Shown here one piece after another: positions 8,390 through 15,155 of a stretch of DNA of 22,241 bases; positions within the stretch are counted from its first letter, which is position 1; every line of letters begins with the position of its first letter. Both the position numbers and the translations under genes were made by a program. Location: contig JAEZDV010000066.1 of the NCBI GenBank assembly GCA_023417985.1, positions 1-22,241 of the forward strand, written 5' to 3'. Below the pieces are notes generated by a model. That model worked only from the letters and a program-made list of their open reading frames with translations. It was not told the origin of the DNA and did no database searches. The DNA is from Actinomycetes bacterium (GTDB lineage Bacteria; Actinomycetota; Actinomycetes; Mycobacteriales; Mycobacteriaceae).

Positions 8390-9208
8390 TCAGAAACCCG
8401 ACATGTCGTACGGGTATTTGTTGTTGGCTCCACCGTCCACAATCATCACCTGGCCGGTGATCGTCCGGGCGAGGTCGCTCACCAGGAAGACCAGAGCGCT
8501 CGCGACGTCGGCCGGCAGCGTCAACCGCTGGAGCAAAATCTGGGTGCGGGTGTTCTCGAGTGCGTCGGAGTCGAGAACTGCCGAGATCCGCGGTGTGACC
8601 ACGAATCCGGGAGCCACCGCATTGACTCGAACGCCGTACGGTCCCAGCTCGATCGACGCGGATCTGACCAGTGAGCCGAGCGCCGCTTTGTAGACGCCGT
8701 AGGCGGCGTGTACCGGCGAACTGCCGATACCGGAGACCGACGAGACGAACGTGACGGATCCTTCGCCGCGGTCGCGCAGCCGACAACCGAAATGCCGCAG
8801 TGCGAGTACCGCGTGACGCAGGACGATGGACTCCTCCCAGTTCCAGTCGTCGTCGCTGATGTCGAGCAAGGGACCGTAGCGCGCCATGCCGATGACGTCG
8901 ACGACGTCGTCGAGCTCACCGACCCGCTCGGCCAACGCGGCCATGTCGGCGTTGTCGGTGGCATCGACCTGCTCGGATGTGGCCGGGGAGCCGATCTCGG
9001 CGCAGACTGCGTCGGCGCGGTCCCGGTCCACGTCGACGACGATCACCTCGGCCCCGAGTTGGGCCAGGGCGTGGGAGACCTGCCGTCCCATTCCCTGCCC
9101 CCCGCCGAGCACGAGGCAACGGCGTTGTGAGAGGTCGAATCGACTGCGGTAGTCGATGATTCGGTCGCTGTCGGCGGATCCGTGTGACGGCGCGGCATCG
9201 TGGAGCAT
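8390..9208 (-). CDS. Atypical SDR family oxidoreductase
   Basis: Protein of 272 aa with an SDR fold pattern: GGGQGMG nucleotide loop (35-41), Asp59 after beta-2, S156/S157 and YGVYK (170-174). The usual NNAG after beta-4 is replaced by IGMA (106-109), and the tetrad Asn (normally in a VNLxG segment) appears to be Val in IVLRHAV. It may thus have altered catalysis or cofactor geometry. The ATG at 9208 gives a conventional length plus an N-terminal extension of about 25 residues; its ribosome site is weak (CGGAAT), and a longer start at 9286 would run into the upstream hairpin. It follows the MFS gene, separated by that hairpin. Substrate unknown. Confidence 0.82.
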   Translation of the reverse strand: MLHDAAPSHGSADSDRIIDYRSRFDLSQRRCLVLGGGQGMGRQVSHALAQLGAEVIVVDVDRDRADAVCAEIGSPATSEQVDATDNADMAALAERVGELDDVVDVIGMARYGPLLDISDDDWNWEESIVLRHAVLALRHFGCRLRDRGEGSVTFVSSVSGIGSSPVHAAYGVYKAALGSLVRSASIELGPYGVRVNAVAPGFVVTPRISAVLDSDALENTRTQILLQRLTLPADVASALVFLVSDLARTITGQVMIVDGGANNKYPYDMSGF

Positions 9209-9252
9209 GAATATTCCGATCGGGAGAACAGGCGGCCTCGGGAGTCGTGGGT

Positions 9253-9286
9253 GTGGCCCCGATGCGTACGGGTGCATCGGGGCCAC
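9253..9286 (-). terminator. Strong GC-rich hairpin after the MFS gene
   Basis: Perfect 13-bp inverted repeat GTGGCCCCGATGC / GCATCGGGGCCAC with an 8-nt loop, starting 12 bp past the MFS stop codon. No U-tract follows on either strand, which is common for actinobacterial terminators. It probably ends or attenuates transcription between the transporter and the downstream SDR. The hairpin is seen; termination is inferred. Confidence 0.65.
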
Positions 9287-9298
9287 GATCGGTGTGTG

Positions 9299-10675
9299 TC
9301 AGACCATCTTCGGGGCCGGTGAAGGCTCCTCGACCGGATCCACGTGGACCGATTCGGTGTCACTCGTGATGAGCGAGGCTTCGGGCGCAGCGCTGCCGTT
9401 GCTGTTCGGCATGGTGGCGATCACCACGATGCCCAGCAGGGCTGCAGCGCCGACGACGCCCGAGGCGGCATAGGCATTTCCCGTGAGGTCGGTGAACTTC
9501 CCTGCGAGATAAGGGCCGAGGCCTCCGCCGATCGCCGAGCCGAGACCGAATCCGATGGCTGCGCCCGTGTAACGGACCGCGGCAGGGAACGCCGACGTGA
9601 GTGTCGCGTAGACGGGAACGGCGGATGCTCCGGCCAGGCCGACGAGAAGCATGTGACCGCCGGCGGTGACGATCAGGTTTCCGCCGGTGGCCTTCATGAA
9701 ATACATGATCGGGAACATCGTGACCAGGATGATGCCCAGGCCGATGACCATGGTGTTCCTCCGGCCGGCCCTGTCGATCAGGAAGCCGGCCCCGAAACCG
9801 ATGACGACGGCGAAGGTCGATCCTGCGGTGGCGATCCAGGCGGTGACGCCCGGGGCCATATCGACCTGCTGCTGCAGGAACAACGGCAGGTACGCCGGCA
9901 CCACATACCCGATCGCGAGGACCGAGGTGCTGAGTGCGATCACCCGGAGCAGGGTCGCGGGGTACCGCGTGACGACCGAACGCACGGGGGAGGACTGAAC
10001 CTTGTTCGCACCGGAGAGTTCCTGAAAATCGGGCGATTCCTCCAGTCGCTTGCGCAGATACAGCACGTACAGCATCAGCGGCAATGACATGAGGAGCGGA
10101 ATTCGCCAGGCCCAGTTCGCCATCGTCTCTTCGGACGTCAGGGACGTGGTGAGAGCGACGGCCAGGGGAGCGAGGGCGGCACCGAATGCGAATCCCACCG
10201 GTGTCATCGCGCTCAGGATGCCGTAGTTCTTCGCAGATGCGTGCTCGGCGACGAAGGTGGCCGAACCCATCTGCTCGCCGCCGGCGAAGAATCCCTGCAG
10301 CATGCGAGTGAGAACGAGGAGGATCGGGGCCATGATTCCGACAGTGGCGTGGGTCGGCAACACGCCCATGAGAATGGTGGCCCCGCCCATCCCGGAGATC
10401 GTGACGATCAGAGCGAAGCGACGGCCGTATCGGTCACCGATACGGCCGAAGACAACGCCGCCGATAGGGCGTGCGAGGAATCCGGTACCGAGAACCGCGA
10501 GCGAGCTCAGGACTCCGGCCGTGGGGTTGTCGCTGGGAAAGAAGAGAGGCGACAGGTAGGCGATGAGGAAGGTGAAGACCATGAAGTCGTAGGCCTCGAC
10601 GGCAGTTCCGAAGAAGCCCGCGAGCGACGCCCTGCGGGCCAGGCTCGGTGACGGCGCGATCTCGGGTGAGTTCAT
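9299..10675 (-). CDS. MFS transporter, metabolite:H+ symporter (MHS) type
   Basis: Integral membrane protein of 458 aa with about 12 hydrophobic segments and the MFS loop 2-3 motif GRIGDRYGRR (about 77-86). A related GFLIDRAGRR repeat lies in the second half. The GFFGTAVEAYDFMVF start and the LARPIGGVVFGRIGD region are characteristic of the MHS/ProP/KgtP group, which usually imports organic acids or other small polar metabolites with protons. The C-terminal 40 residues are hydrophilic and Glu/Pro/Ser-rich. The ATG at 10675 has AGGA 6-9 bp upstream. Its position behind promoter P3 suggests it imports a pathway substrate or intermediate (inference); efflux is less likely for this subfamily. Confidence 0.9.
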   Translation of the reverse strand: MNSPEIAPSPSLARRASLAGFFGTAVEAYDFMVFTFLIAYLSPLFFPSDNPTAGVLSSLAVLGTGFLARPIGGVVFGRIGDRYGRRFALIVTISGMGGATILMGVLPTHATVGIMAPILLVLTRMLQGFFAGGEQMGSATFVAEHASAKNYGILSAMTPVGFAFGAALAPLAVALTTSLTSEETMANWAWRIPLLMSLPLMLYVLYLRKRLEESPDFQELSGANKVQSSPVRSVVTRYPATLLRVIALSTSVLAIGYVVPAYLPLFLQQQVDMAPGVTAWIATAGSTFAVVIGFGAGFLIDRAGRRNTMVIGLGIILVTMFPIMYFMKATGGNLIVTAGGHMLLVGLAGASAVPVYATLTSAFPAAVRYTGAAIGFGLGSAIGGGLGPYLAGKFTDLTGNAYAASGVVGAAALLGIVVIATMPNSNGSAAPEASLITSDTESVHVDPVEEPSPAPKMV

Positions 10676-10812
10676 ATCGATCCTGTTCGGTTGTGTCCTC
10701 CGGTGTGCTCACCGGAGAAAGTTCGGTTTCGACTCGTTGCCGGCGGGTCTCGTGAGCGGACTGCACAGATGTCGAGGCCTCCGCGAGGGGCGGAGACGCA
10801 GGTATTTCCGAT

Positions 10813-11151
10813 TCACATTCGACGTGTGCCGGCCTCGTCCAGGCCGCTCCCGGGCACGTAGCCGAGCAGTGTCCGGGATTCGGACAGGAATGTGGTGGTG
10901 ACACGGTCGGAGATCTGCCAAGCAGGAGCCGACCGGACCGCACAGAATTCGACGTCTTACCAACCTCGCGAGCGGCTGCGACGGTGAGCCCGGAGTGTCG
11001 AACGAGCCAGTGACGACCACGTCGCTCCGTCACGGTCGTCGAAGGAACGCGCGTCGGGGCCCTCAAACTCCAGGATCGCCAGGCGATCCTCCATCGCCCG
11101 AATCCTGTTTTCGCTGTGCATAGCGTTTCCGTGCAGCGGTTCGGGTCGCAC
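10813..11151 (-). pseudogene. Decayed SnoaL-like (NTF2-fold) gene
   Basis: The reading frame from GTG 11151 begins with a recognisable SnoaL-like N-terminus (IRAMEDRLAILEFEG, then RSFDDRDGATWSSL) and then loses similarity. It hits TAA at 10959-10957. In the same frame after that stop comes a typical family C-terminus, WQISDRVTTTFLSESRTLLG followed by YVPGSGLDE, ending at TGA 10815-10813. About 113 codons remain against an expected 140-150, so an internal stretch is deleted or scrambled. An excellent AGGAGG ribosome site survives upstream of the GTG. Intact relatives are small isomerase- or dehydratase-like proteins found in actinobacterial catabolic clusters. The identification rests on recalled consensus. 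The stop and shortened middle make it a pseudogene between promoter P3 and the MFS gene. Confidence 0.7.
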
Positions 11152-11315
11152 TTCATCCTCCTGAACTGGGACGAGATCCTCGATATTCGGAGTGCGCACG
11201 AAACGATCTACGACGAAGGCCGACTCGGGTCTCGGTTGAAGGAAGTGTTCGCCGACAAGACATTTCGGCGGAAGCCGACGACGGTAGCCACTCGTGCCGG
11301 GACGCTGGCGGGCCA

Positions 11316-11356
11316 GTGACTGTCGTCACAGTAGCCGTTGGCTACGTACGCGTCAA
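11316..11356 (-). promoter_or_regulatory. Composite promoter/operator P3 (drives MFS transporter unit)
   Basis: Minus strand: -35 TTGACG at 11356-11351, a 17-bp spacer, and -10 TACTGT at 11333-11328. The perfect palindrome GTAGCC-GTT-GGCTAC is at 11331-11345. GTGA-N6-TCAC at 11316-11329 overlaps the -10; read on the minus strand it starts TGTGA, the closest of the four copies to the CRP/GlxR consensus. It faces the SnoaL remnant and the MFS gene, away from the regulator. The sites are seen; function is inferred. Confidence 0.82.
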
Positions 11357-11463
11357 TATGAATCGACATGTTGGGTTGTTCGGTGGGATGACATTGCGTC
11401 GGAAATTCGCAAAGATGGCGTGTGGCATCGGAACACCGATCCGTCGCCATTGGTACCGGCATT

Positions 11464-11484
11464 GGGATTCGCCACGCGAATCCC
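11464..11484. promoter_or_regulatory. Perfect 21-bp palindrome upstream of the regulator gene
   Basis: GGGATTCGC-CAC-GCGAATCCC, with perfect 9-bp arms and a 3-bp centre. It ends 32 bp before the regulator's ATG, where an autoregulatory operator would sit. It is unrelated to the GTAGCC palindrome of the four catabolic promoters. No clear -35/-10 pair could be assigned around it. The palindrome is seen; binding by the regulator is inferred. Confidence 0.6.
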
Positions 11485-11516
11485 GCTGTCGCTGATCATG
11501 ATAGGGTCTGCGCCAT

Positions 11517-12545
11517 ATGGAGCACCTCAGTGAGGCCGCCGCCTTCGCCGACGACGTCTGGACCACGCCGCAGGTGGCGAGCTTCCTGGGCATCAGTCGT
11601 CAGGCGATCAACAAGCGTGTACGGGTTCGGAAGATGCTCGGCTATGCGGGCGATGGCGTGACGCTATTTCCCGTGTGGCAGTTCGACACCGAGAACCGCA
11701 CGATCCACCCCGAAGTCCCCGAGTTGCTTGCTGCATTCGACGAAGAGATCGAACCTGCTGCCATCGCCCTGTGGGCGATCACGAAGATCGACGGATTCGA
11801 TCGGACGCCGGCCGACCTGTTGCTGGACCCTGATACCAAGGACGACGCGCTACGGTTGGCCGGCACCTGCACGACCGGCTCGATCGAGGAGCATCCTGCG
11901 CTGCAGGCCGAACCCGATCCCGAGATCGTGGAGAAGAGCGTTGCCGAGTGGAGGCCCACTCGGCCGGGGGCGTCCGGAGCGCAGGAGGCCATCCTTCGCG
12001 CCGCCGCGGATCTCTTCGCGCGCAAAGGTCCTGCGAAGGTGACGCTCCGGCAGGTTGCTGCCGAAGCGGATGTGTCCTACGGGCTGATCCACCGCTTCTA
12101 CCGCACCAAGGAGAACCTGCTGGTGGCGGTGATGGAATTGCTGGTTGGCTACGGCGGCGACCGCCTGTCCGCGGAGAAGGACGCCTACGATGCGATCGAC
12201 AATTCCTTCGGTGCCGACCTCGACTCCGGTCAGTTCGGTCGCATGCTGATGTGGTCGATCTTCGAGGGTATCGAGCCGGATCGGTTGCTCGGCGAAGCGC
12301 GTTCGCGTGGATACCGCCAGCACATCGAGGCGCTGTGGAAGAAGCCCACCCCGCCGCAGGTCCGGGACGACTTCGATCCCAGCGTGCTGGCCGCGCTGAT
12401 CGGTGTGGTCGGCTCGGTTTGGGATCTGTACGAGCCGTACATGATCGAGCTCTCCGACAACCGGTGGCGCAGCCGCGAGGACCTGCGTAATGAGGTCAGC
12501 GACCTGCTCAAGCTGCTCGTCTACGCGGCACGGCCGGATCGCTGA
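11517..12545 (+). CDS. Fusion regulator: MbcA/Xre-like N-terminal region plus TetR domain
   Basis: Protein of 342 aa, well above the ~200 aa of ordinary TetR proteins. Residues about 15-45 (TTPQVASFLGISRQAINKRV) form a helix-turn-helix. About 46-118 (FPVWQFDTENRTIHPEV, then RTPADLLLD and ALRLAG) resemble the toxin-binding part of MbcA/ParS/Xre-type antitoxins. After a linker (119-150) comes a TetR HTH (155-201: AILRAAADLFARKGPAKVTL, then SYGLIHRFYRTKENLL) and a helical ligand domain to residue 342. It thus carries two potential DNA-binding modules in one chain. The ATG at 11517 has only a weak AGGG ribosome site 10 bp upstream. It is the only regulator in the window and lies among the four promoters of the local regulon. 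The TetR call is firm; the N-terminal assignment comes from recalled patterns. Confidence 0.85.
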   Translation: MEHLSEAAAFADDVWTTPQVASFLGISRQAINKRVRVRKMLGYAGDGVTLFPVWQFDTENRTIHPEVPELLAAFDEEIEPAAIALWAITKIDGFDRTPADLLLDPDTKDDALRLAGTCTTGSIEEHPALQAEPDPEIVEKSVAEWRPTRPGASGAQEAILRAAADLFARKGPAKVTLRQVAAEADVSYGLIHRFYRTKENLLVAVMELLVGYGGDRLSAEKDAYDAIDNSFGADLDSGQFGRMLMWSIFEGIEPDRLLGEARSRGYRQHIEALWKKPTPPQVRDDFDPSVLAALIGVVGSVWDLYEPYMIELSDNRWRSREDLRNEVSDLLKLLVYAARPDR

Positions 12546-12562
12546 TCGACGACAGGACGCGA

Positions 12563-12602
12563 AAAACAGGCGGAAGGTTCCGGAGGACCTTCCGCCTGTT
12601 TT
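12563..12602. terminator. Bidirectional intrinsic terminator
   Basis: Perfect 16-bp inverted repeat AAAACAGGCGGAAGGT / ACCTTCCGCCTGTTTT with an 8-nt loop. The ends give a T-run on both strands. It lies between the convergent regulator gene (stop at 12545) and alcohol dehydrogenase gene (stop at 12614) and would serve both. Confidence 0.92.
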
Positions 12603-12613
12603 CTTCGAGGGCG

Positions 12614-13684
12614 TCAGGACGGCATCAGCAACACACCGCGGTCGAGCTTGCCGGCACGGGCGTCGTCCACGAGGGACTCGAAGTTCTCCAGCTCGTAGGT
12701 CTTGGTGACGAGTTCGTCGAGGAGGAGTCGGCCGGACCGGTACATCTCCACGTACTTCGGGATGTCAGCGCCCGGGCGTGAGGATCCGTAGCGGCATCCC
12801 AGCACCGATCGGTCCATGTAGAAGGTGGTGGCCGGGACCGACAGCTTGGCCTCGGGTCCGGCGACACCGAGCATGATCAGCTGCCCGCCCCAGTCGAGCA
12901 TCTCCATCGCCTGGCTGGTGATGGCCTCACCGCCGACGCAGTCGAAGACATGGGTGGCACCGCCGTCGGTGAGCTCCTGGATCGCGGCGACGGTGTTGCC
13001 TGCGGAGGCATCGACGAAGTGCGTGGCGCCGAACAGGCTGGTCTTCGGCTCCTTGTCGGGGTTCGTGTCGATGGCGATGATCGTCGTGGCCCCGGCAATG
13101 CGGGCGGCCTGGAGGACGTTGAGGCCGATGCCACCGGCGCCGATGACGACGACCGAGTCGCCTGGGGTGACACGGGCACGGTTGAACACCGCACCGGCGC
13201 CGGTGAGCACCGCGCAGCCGATCAGGCACGCCGTCGACAGCGGGACTTCCTTCGAGATCGGCACTGCCTGTCCCGCCTTGACGACGATGCGCTCGGTGAA
13301 GGTCGACAGCGCTGCGTAGTTGTGGATCGGGGTGCCGTCGAGTTCGAAGGGGGTGTCCCTGTTCCCGAACGAGGCGCGGCACATCGTGGGGCGCCCGGAG
13401 GTGCATGCGGCGCACTGGCCGCAGGTTGCCAGCGTCGACAGCACGACGTGATCGCCGACGGCGGGGGTGCTCACGCCCGGCCCGACGGCCTCGACGATGC
13501 CGGCGCCCTCGTGCCCGAGGATGACGGGGATGGGGAAGGGGATCTTGCCGTTGACGACGCTCAGGTCGCTCTGGCACAAGCCGCTCGCGACGATGCGGAT
13601 CTGGACTTCACCGGGCCCTGGGTCGCGGACGGTGACACCGTCGACCAGCTTGTTGACGGTGCCGTCGAAGACGATCGCTTTCAA
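12614..13684 (-). CDS. Zinc-dependent medium-chain alcohol dehydrogenase
   Basis: Protein of 356 aa of the class I/III-like zinc alcohol dehydrogenase family. Catalytic zinc ligands are C37, H58 (GHEGAG) and C157; structural zinc ligands are C88, C91, C94 and C102. The NAD site is GAGGIG (182-187), with D206 in IAIDTNPDK favouring NAD. The family oxidises primary or secondary alcohols to aldehydes or ketones. The start is the TTG at 13684, picked because the protein then begins at the usual KAIVF strand and GAGG lies 7 bp upstream. The ATG at 13840 would add an unrelated 52-residue stretch and overlaps the -35 box. The gene is divergent from the Rieske operon, with its own promoter, and shares the terminator with the regulator. 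Its substrate is probably a pathway alcohol (inference). Confidence 0.9.
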   Translation of the reverse strand: MKAIVFDGTVNKLVDGVTVRDPGPGEVQIRIVASGLCQSDLSVVNGKIPFPIPVILGHEGAGIVEAVGPGVSTPAVGDHVVLSTLATCGQCAACTSGRPTMCRASFGNRDTPFELDGTPIHNYAALSTFTERIVVKAGQAVPISKEVPLSTACLIGCAVLTGAGAVFNRARVTPGDSVVVIGAGGIGLNVLQAARIAGATTIIAIDTNPDKEPKTSLFGATHFVDASAGNTVAAIQELTDGGATHVFDCVGGEAITSQAMEMLDWGGQLIMLGVAGPEAKLSVPATTFYMDRSVLGCRYGSSRPGADIPKYVEMYRSGRLLLDELVTKTYELENFESLVDDARAGKLDRGVLLMPS

Positions 13685-13811
13685 TTCTTGACCTCGCTGT
13701 CGATAGAACCCACTCGGACGGTACGCGGAAGCGCAGCGGGAAACGGGCGGGAAACGAAGGGGTGGTGGGAAATTCGGGGACACCGTAGTGGCACCTGGAT
13801 TGATGCCGGTG

Positions 13812-13840
13812 ATGCTATGGCGGACGGATCCGACCGTCAA
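13812..13840 (-). promoter_or_regulatory. Probable promoter of the alcohol dehydrogenase gene
   Basis: Minus strand: TTGACG at 13840-13835, a 17-bp spacer, then TAGCAT at 13817-13812. The spacer lacks the GTAGCC palindrome of the other four promoters but has a small CGGATCCG palindrome. The -35 box is identical to theirs. Transcription would start about 120 bp before the TTG start codon. Inferred from sequence resemblance only. Confidence 0.55.
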
Positions 13841-13893
13841 GCGTGGCGTCGACTCCGCTTCGAACTGGTGAAACGTCGAGAATCACCATCTTG

Positions 13894-13934
13894 TTGACGC
13901 ATGCGTAGCCAATGGCTACAGTGATGCCAGTCAC
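13894..13934 (+). promoter_or_regulatory. Composite promoter/operator P4 (drives Rieske-FadE-BVMO operon)
   Basis: Plus strand: -35 TTGACG at 13894-13899, a 17-bp spacer, and -10 TACAGT at 13917-13922. The perfect palindrome GTAGCC-AAT-GGCTAC is at 13905-13919. GTGA-N6-TCAC is at 13921-13934, over the expected transcription start. It is the only copy on the plus strand and points at the plus-strand operon, matching the orientation logic of the other three. Function is inferred. Confidence 0.82.
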
Positions 13935-14108
13935 GACGCGGGTTGCAGTGACCCCGACTACCGAGTGAAGAGAGTTTCGCTCGGATGCTGGGTGAACGGG
14001 TGTGTCCGAGCACGCCCCTCGGTCGCGATCCGTGAACGCCCCTAGTCGTGGAAAGTCTTCTGCGCAGATTCCGAAAGGGATTCTGTTGCAACATTTCAGG
14101 AGGATGAA

Positions 14109-15155
14109 GTGTCACCCATGGCCTTATCGATGAAGCCGACGGGGTGGTTCCAGATCGGTTGGTCCACCGACCTCGAGATCGGCGATGTCAAGCCACTGCG
14201 GTACTTCGGCCAGGACCTCGTCGCCTACCGCACTCAGAGCGGACGCGTGGTGGTTCTCGACGCGTACTGCGAGCACCTCGGCGCCCACATGGGCCACGGT
14301 GGCACGGTTGACGGCGACGACATCCGATGTCCGTTCCACGGTTGGCAGTGGAGCCCGGAGGGCCGAAACACCTGCATCCCGTACCAGAAGGCCGTCAACC
14401 GGGTCCGCAGGATCGGTACCTGGTCCATCGCCGAACGCGACGGAATCATGTACCTCTGGCACGACGCCGGCGGCCGCGATCCGCTGTACGACGTTCCCAG
14501 CATCTTCGATCTGTTCCCCAGCTGCGGTACGGCGGACGACTACCACCCGCTGGGAGAAGCTGGTCGCTTCCAGAGTGACGAACTCCCGATCCATCCGCAG
14601 TACGCCGCCGAGAACGGCGTCGACTTCGCACATTTCAAGTACGTCCACCGCGCCGACGAACTCCCGACCGTGGTCCACCGCGAGTTCGGCGACATCGAAT
14701 TCAAGACCGAGCTGGCCCTGAACTTCAAGCGCCGCGGCGCCGACGGTGCCTACGAAGTCGTCGAAGGTCGCACCCGTGCTTCGCTCCTCGGTCTCGGGCT
14801 GGGGTTCTCCCACGCCGACGGTGTCGGCTCCATCTGCTCGCTGACCGCGGTCACCCCCGTCGACGACGAGCACTCGATCGTGCGGTTCTCCGCGTGGGCG
14901 AGCAAGGAGGACGGCGAGGACGAGACCCGAGTGGCCAAACGACAGCGGAACGCCGTCGGGCAGCTGAAGGCCGACATCGCCATCTGGGAGCACCAGCGCT
15001 ACACCGAGCCCCCGGGTCTCGCGACTGCCGAGGCTGCGGGCTTCCGCGACATCCGTCAGTGGGCCCGCCGCTTCTACCCCGAAGGTCACCTCGGCCGCGG
15101 TACCGCCGAGCAGACCGCGGGCACCGACGAATTCCAGGCAGGAACCGCCTCATGA
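14109..15155 (+). CDS. Rieske non-heme iron oxygenase, KshA-like terminal component
   Basis: Protein of 348 aa. The N-terminal Rieske [2Fe-2S] domain has C54-x-H56 and C74-x2-H77 (CPFHGW). The catalytic domain has N169-G-V-D172-x2-H175-x4-H180 and, near the C-terminus, D289 in KADIAIWEHQRY, giving the two-His-one-carboxylate iron site with bridging D172. It resembles KshA and related alicyclic/steroid hydroxylases rather than aromatic dioxygenase alpha subunits. It would insert one oxygen from O2 into the substrate, using electrons from the KshB-like reductase at 3698-4741. The start is the GTG at 14109, 5 bp after a perfect AGGAGG; the ATG at 14118 is the alternative. Its stop overlaps the next start (ATGA). 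The substrate is not evident. Confidence 0.92.
   Translation: MSPMALSMKPTGWFQIGWSTDLEIGDVKPLRYFGQDLVAYRTQSGRVVVLDAYCEHLGAHMGHGGTVDGDDIRCPFHGWQWSPEGRNTCIPYQKAVNRVRRIGTWSIAERDGIMYLWHDAGGRDPLYDVPSIFDLFPSCGTADDYHPLGEAGRFQSDELPIHPQYAAENGVDFAHFKYVHRADELPTVVHREFGDIEFKTELALNFKRRGADGAYEVVEGRTRASLLGLGLGFSHADGVGSICSLTAVTPVDDEHSIVRFSAWASKEDGEDETRVAKRQRNAVGQLKADIAIWEHQRYTEPPGLATAEAAGFRDIRQWARRFYPEGHLGRGTAEQTAGTDEFQAGTAS

Larger units (their letters stand above)
11152..11516. other. Divergent intergenic region between the MFS unit and the regulator gene
   Basis: Gap of 365 bp with no convincing gene. It holds the leader of the decayed SnoaL-like gene, promoter P3 (11316-11356), an isolated half-site GTAGCCAC at 11284, and the regulator's own upstream region with a different palindrome (11464-11484). 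A 67-codon plus-strand frame at 11116-11319 opposes the remnant and has no family resemblance. Both transcription units on either side could be controlled from here. Confidence 0.7.
13685..14108. other. Divergent intergenic region between ADH and the Rieske operon
   Basis: Gap of 424 bp without a gene. It contains the ADH leader and promoter (13812-13840), promoter P4 (13894-13934) and a leader of about 175 nt before the Rieske start. The end of that leader has AGGAGG at 14098-14103. I see no riboswitch-like fold or leader peptide that I can support. Confidence 0.7.

Noticed and set aside
11284..11291. Extra GTAGCCAC sequence near P3
   Set aside because: Only a half-site: no inverted partner at the correct spacing and no -35/-10 pair around it.
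11116..11319. 67-codon plus-strand frame between the MFS unit and the regulator
   Set aside because: It overlaps the SnoaL remnant leader in antisense, has no family similarity, and ends at the edge of promoter P3.
12614..13840. Longer start (ATG 13840) for the alcohol dehydrogenase
   Set aside because: The additional 52 residues are unlike the family, and the codon overlaps a good -35 box; TTG 13684 gives the normal N-terminus.
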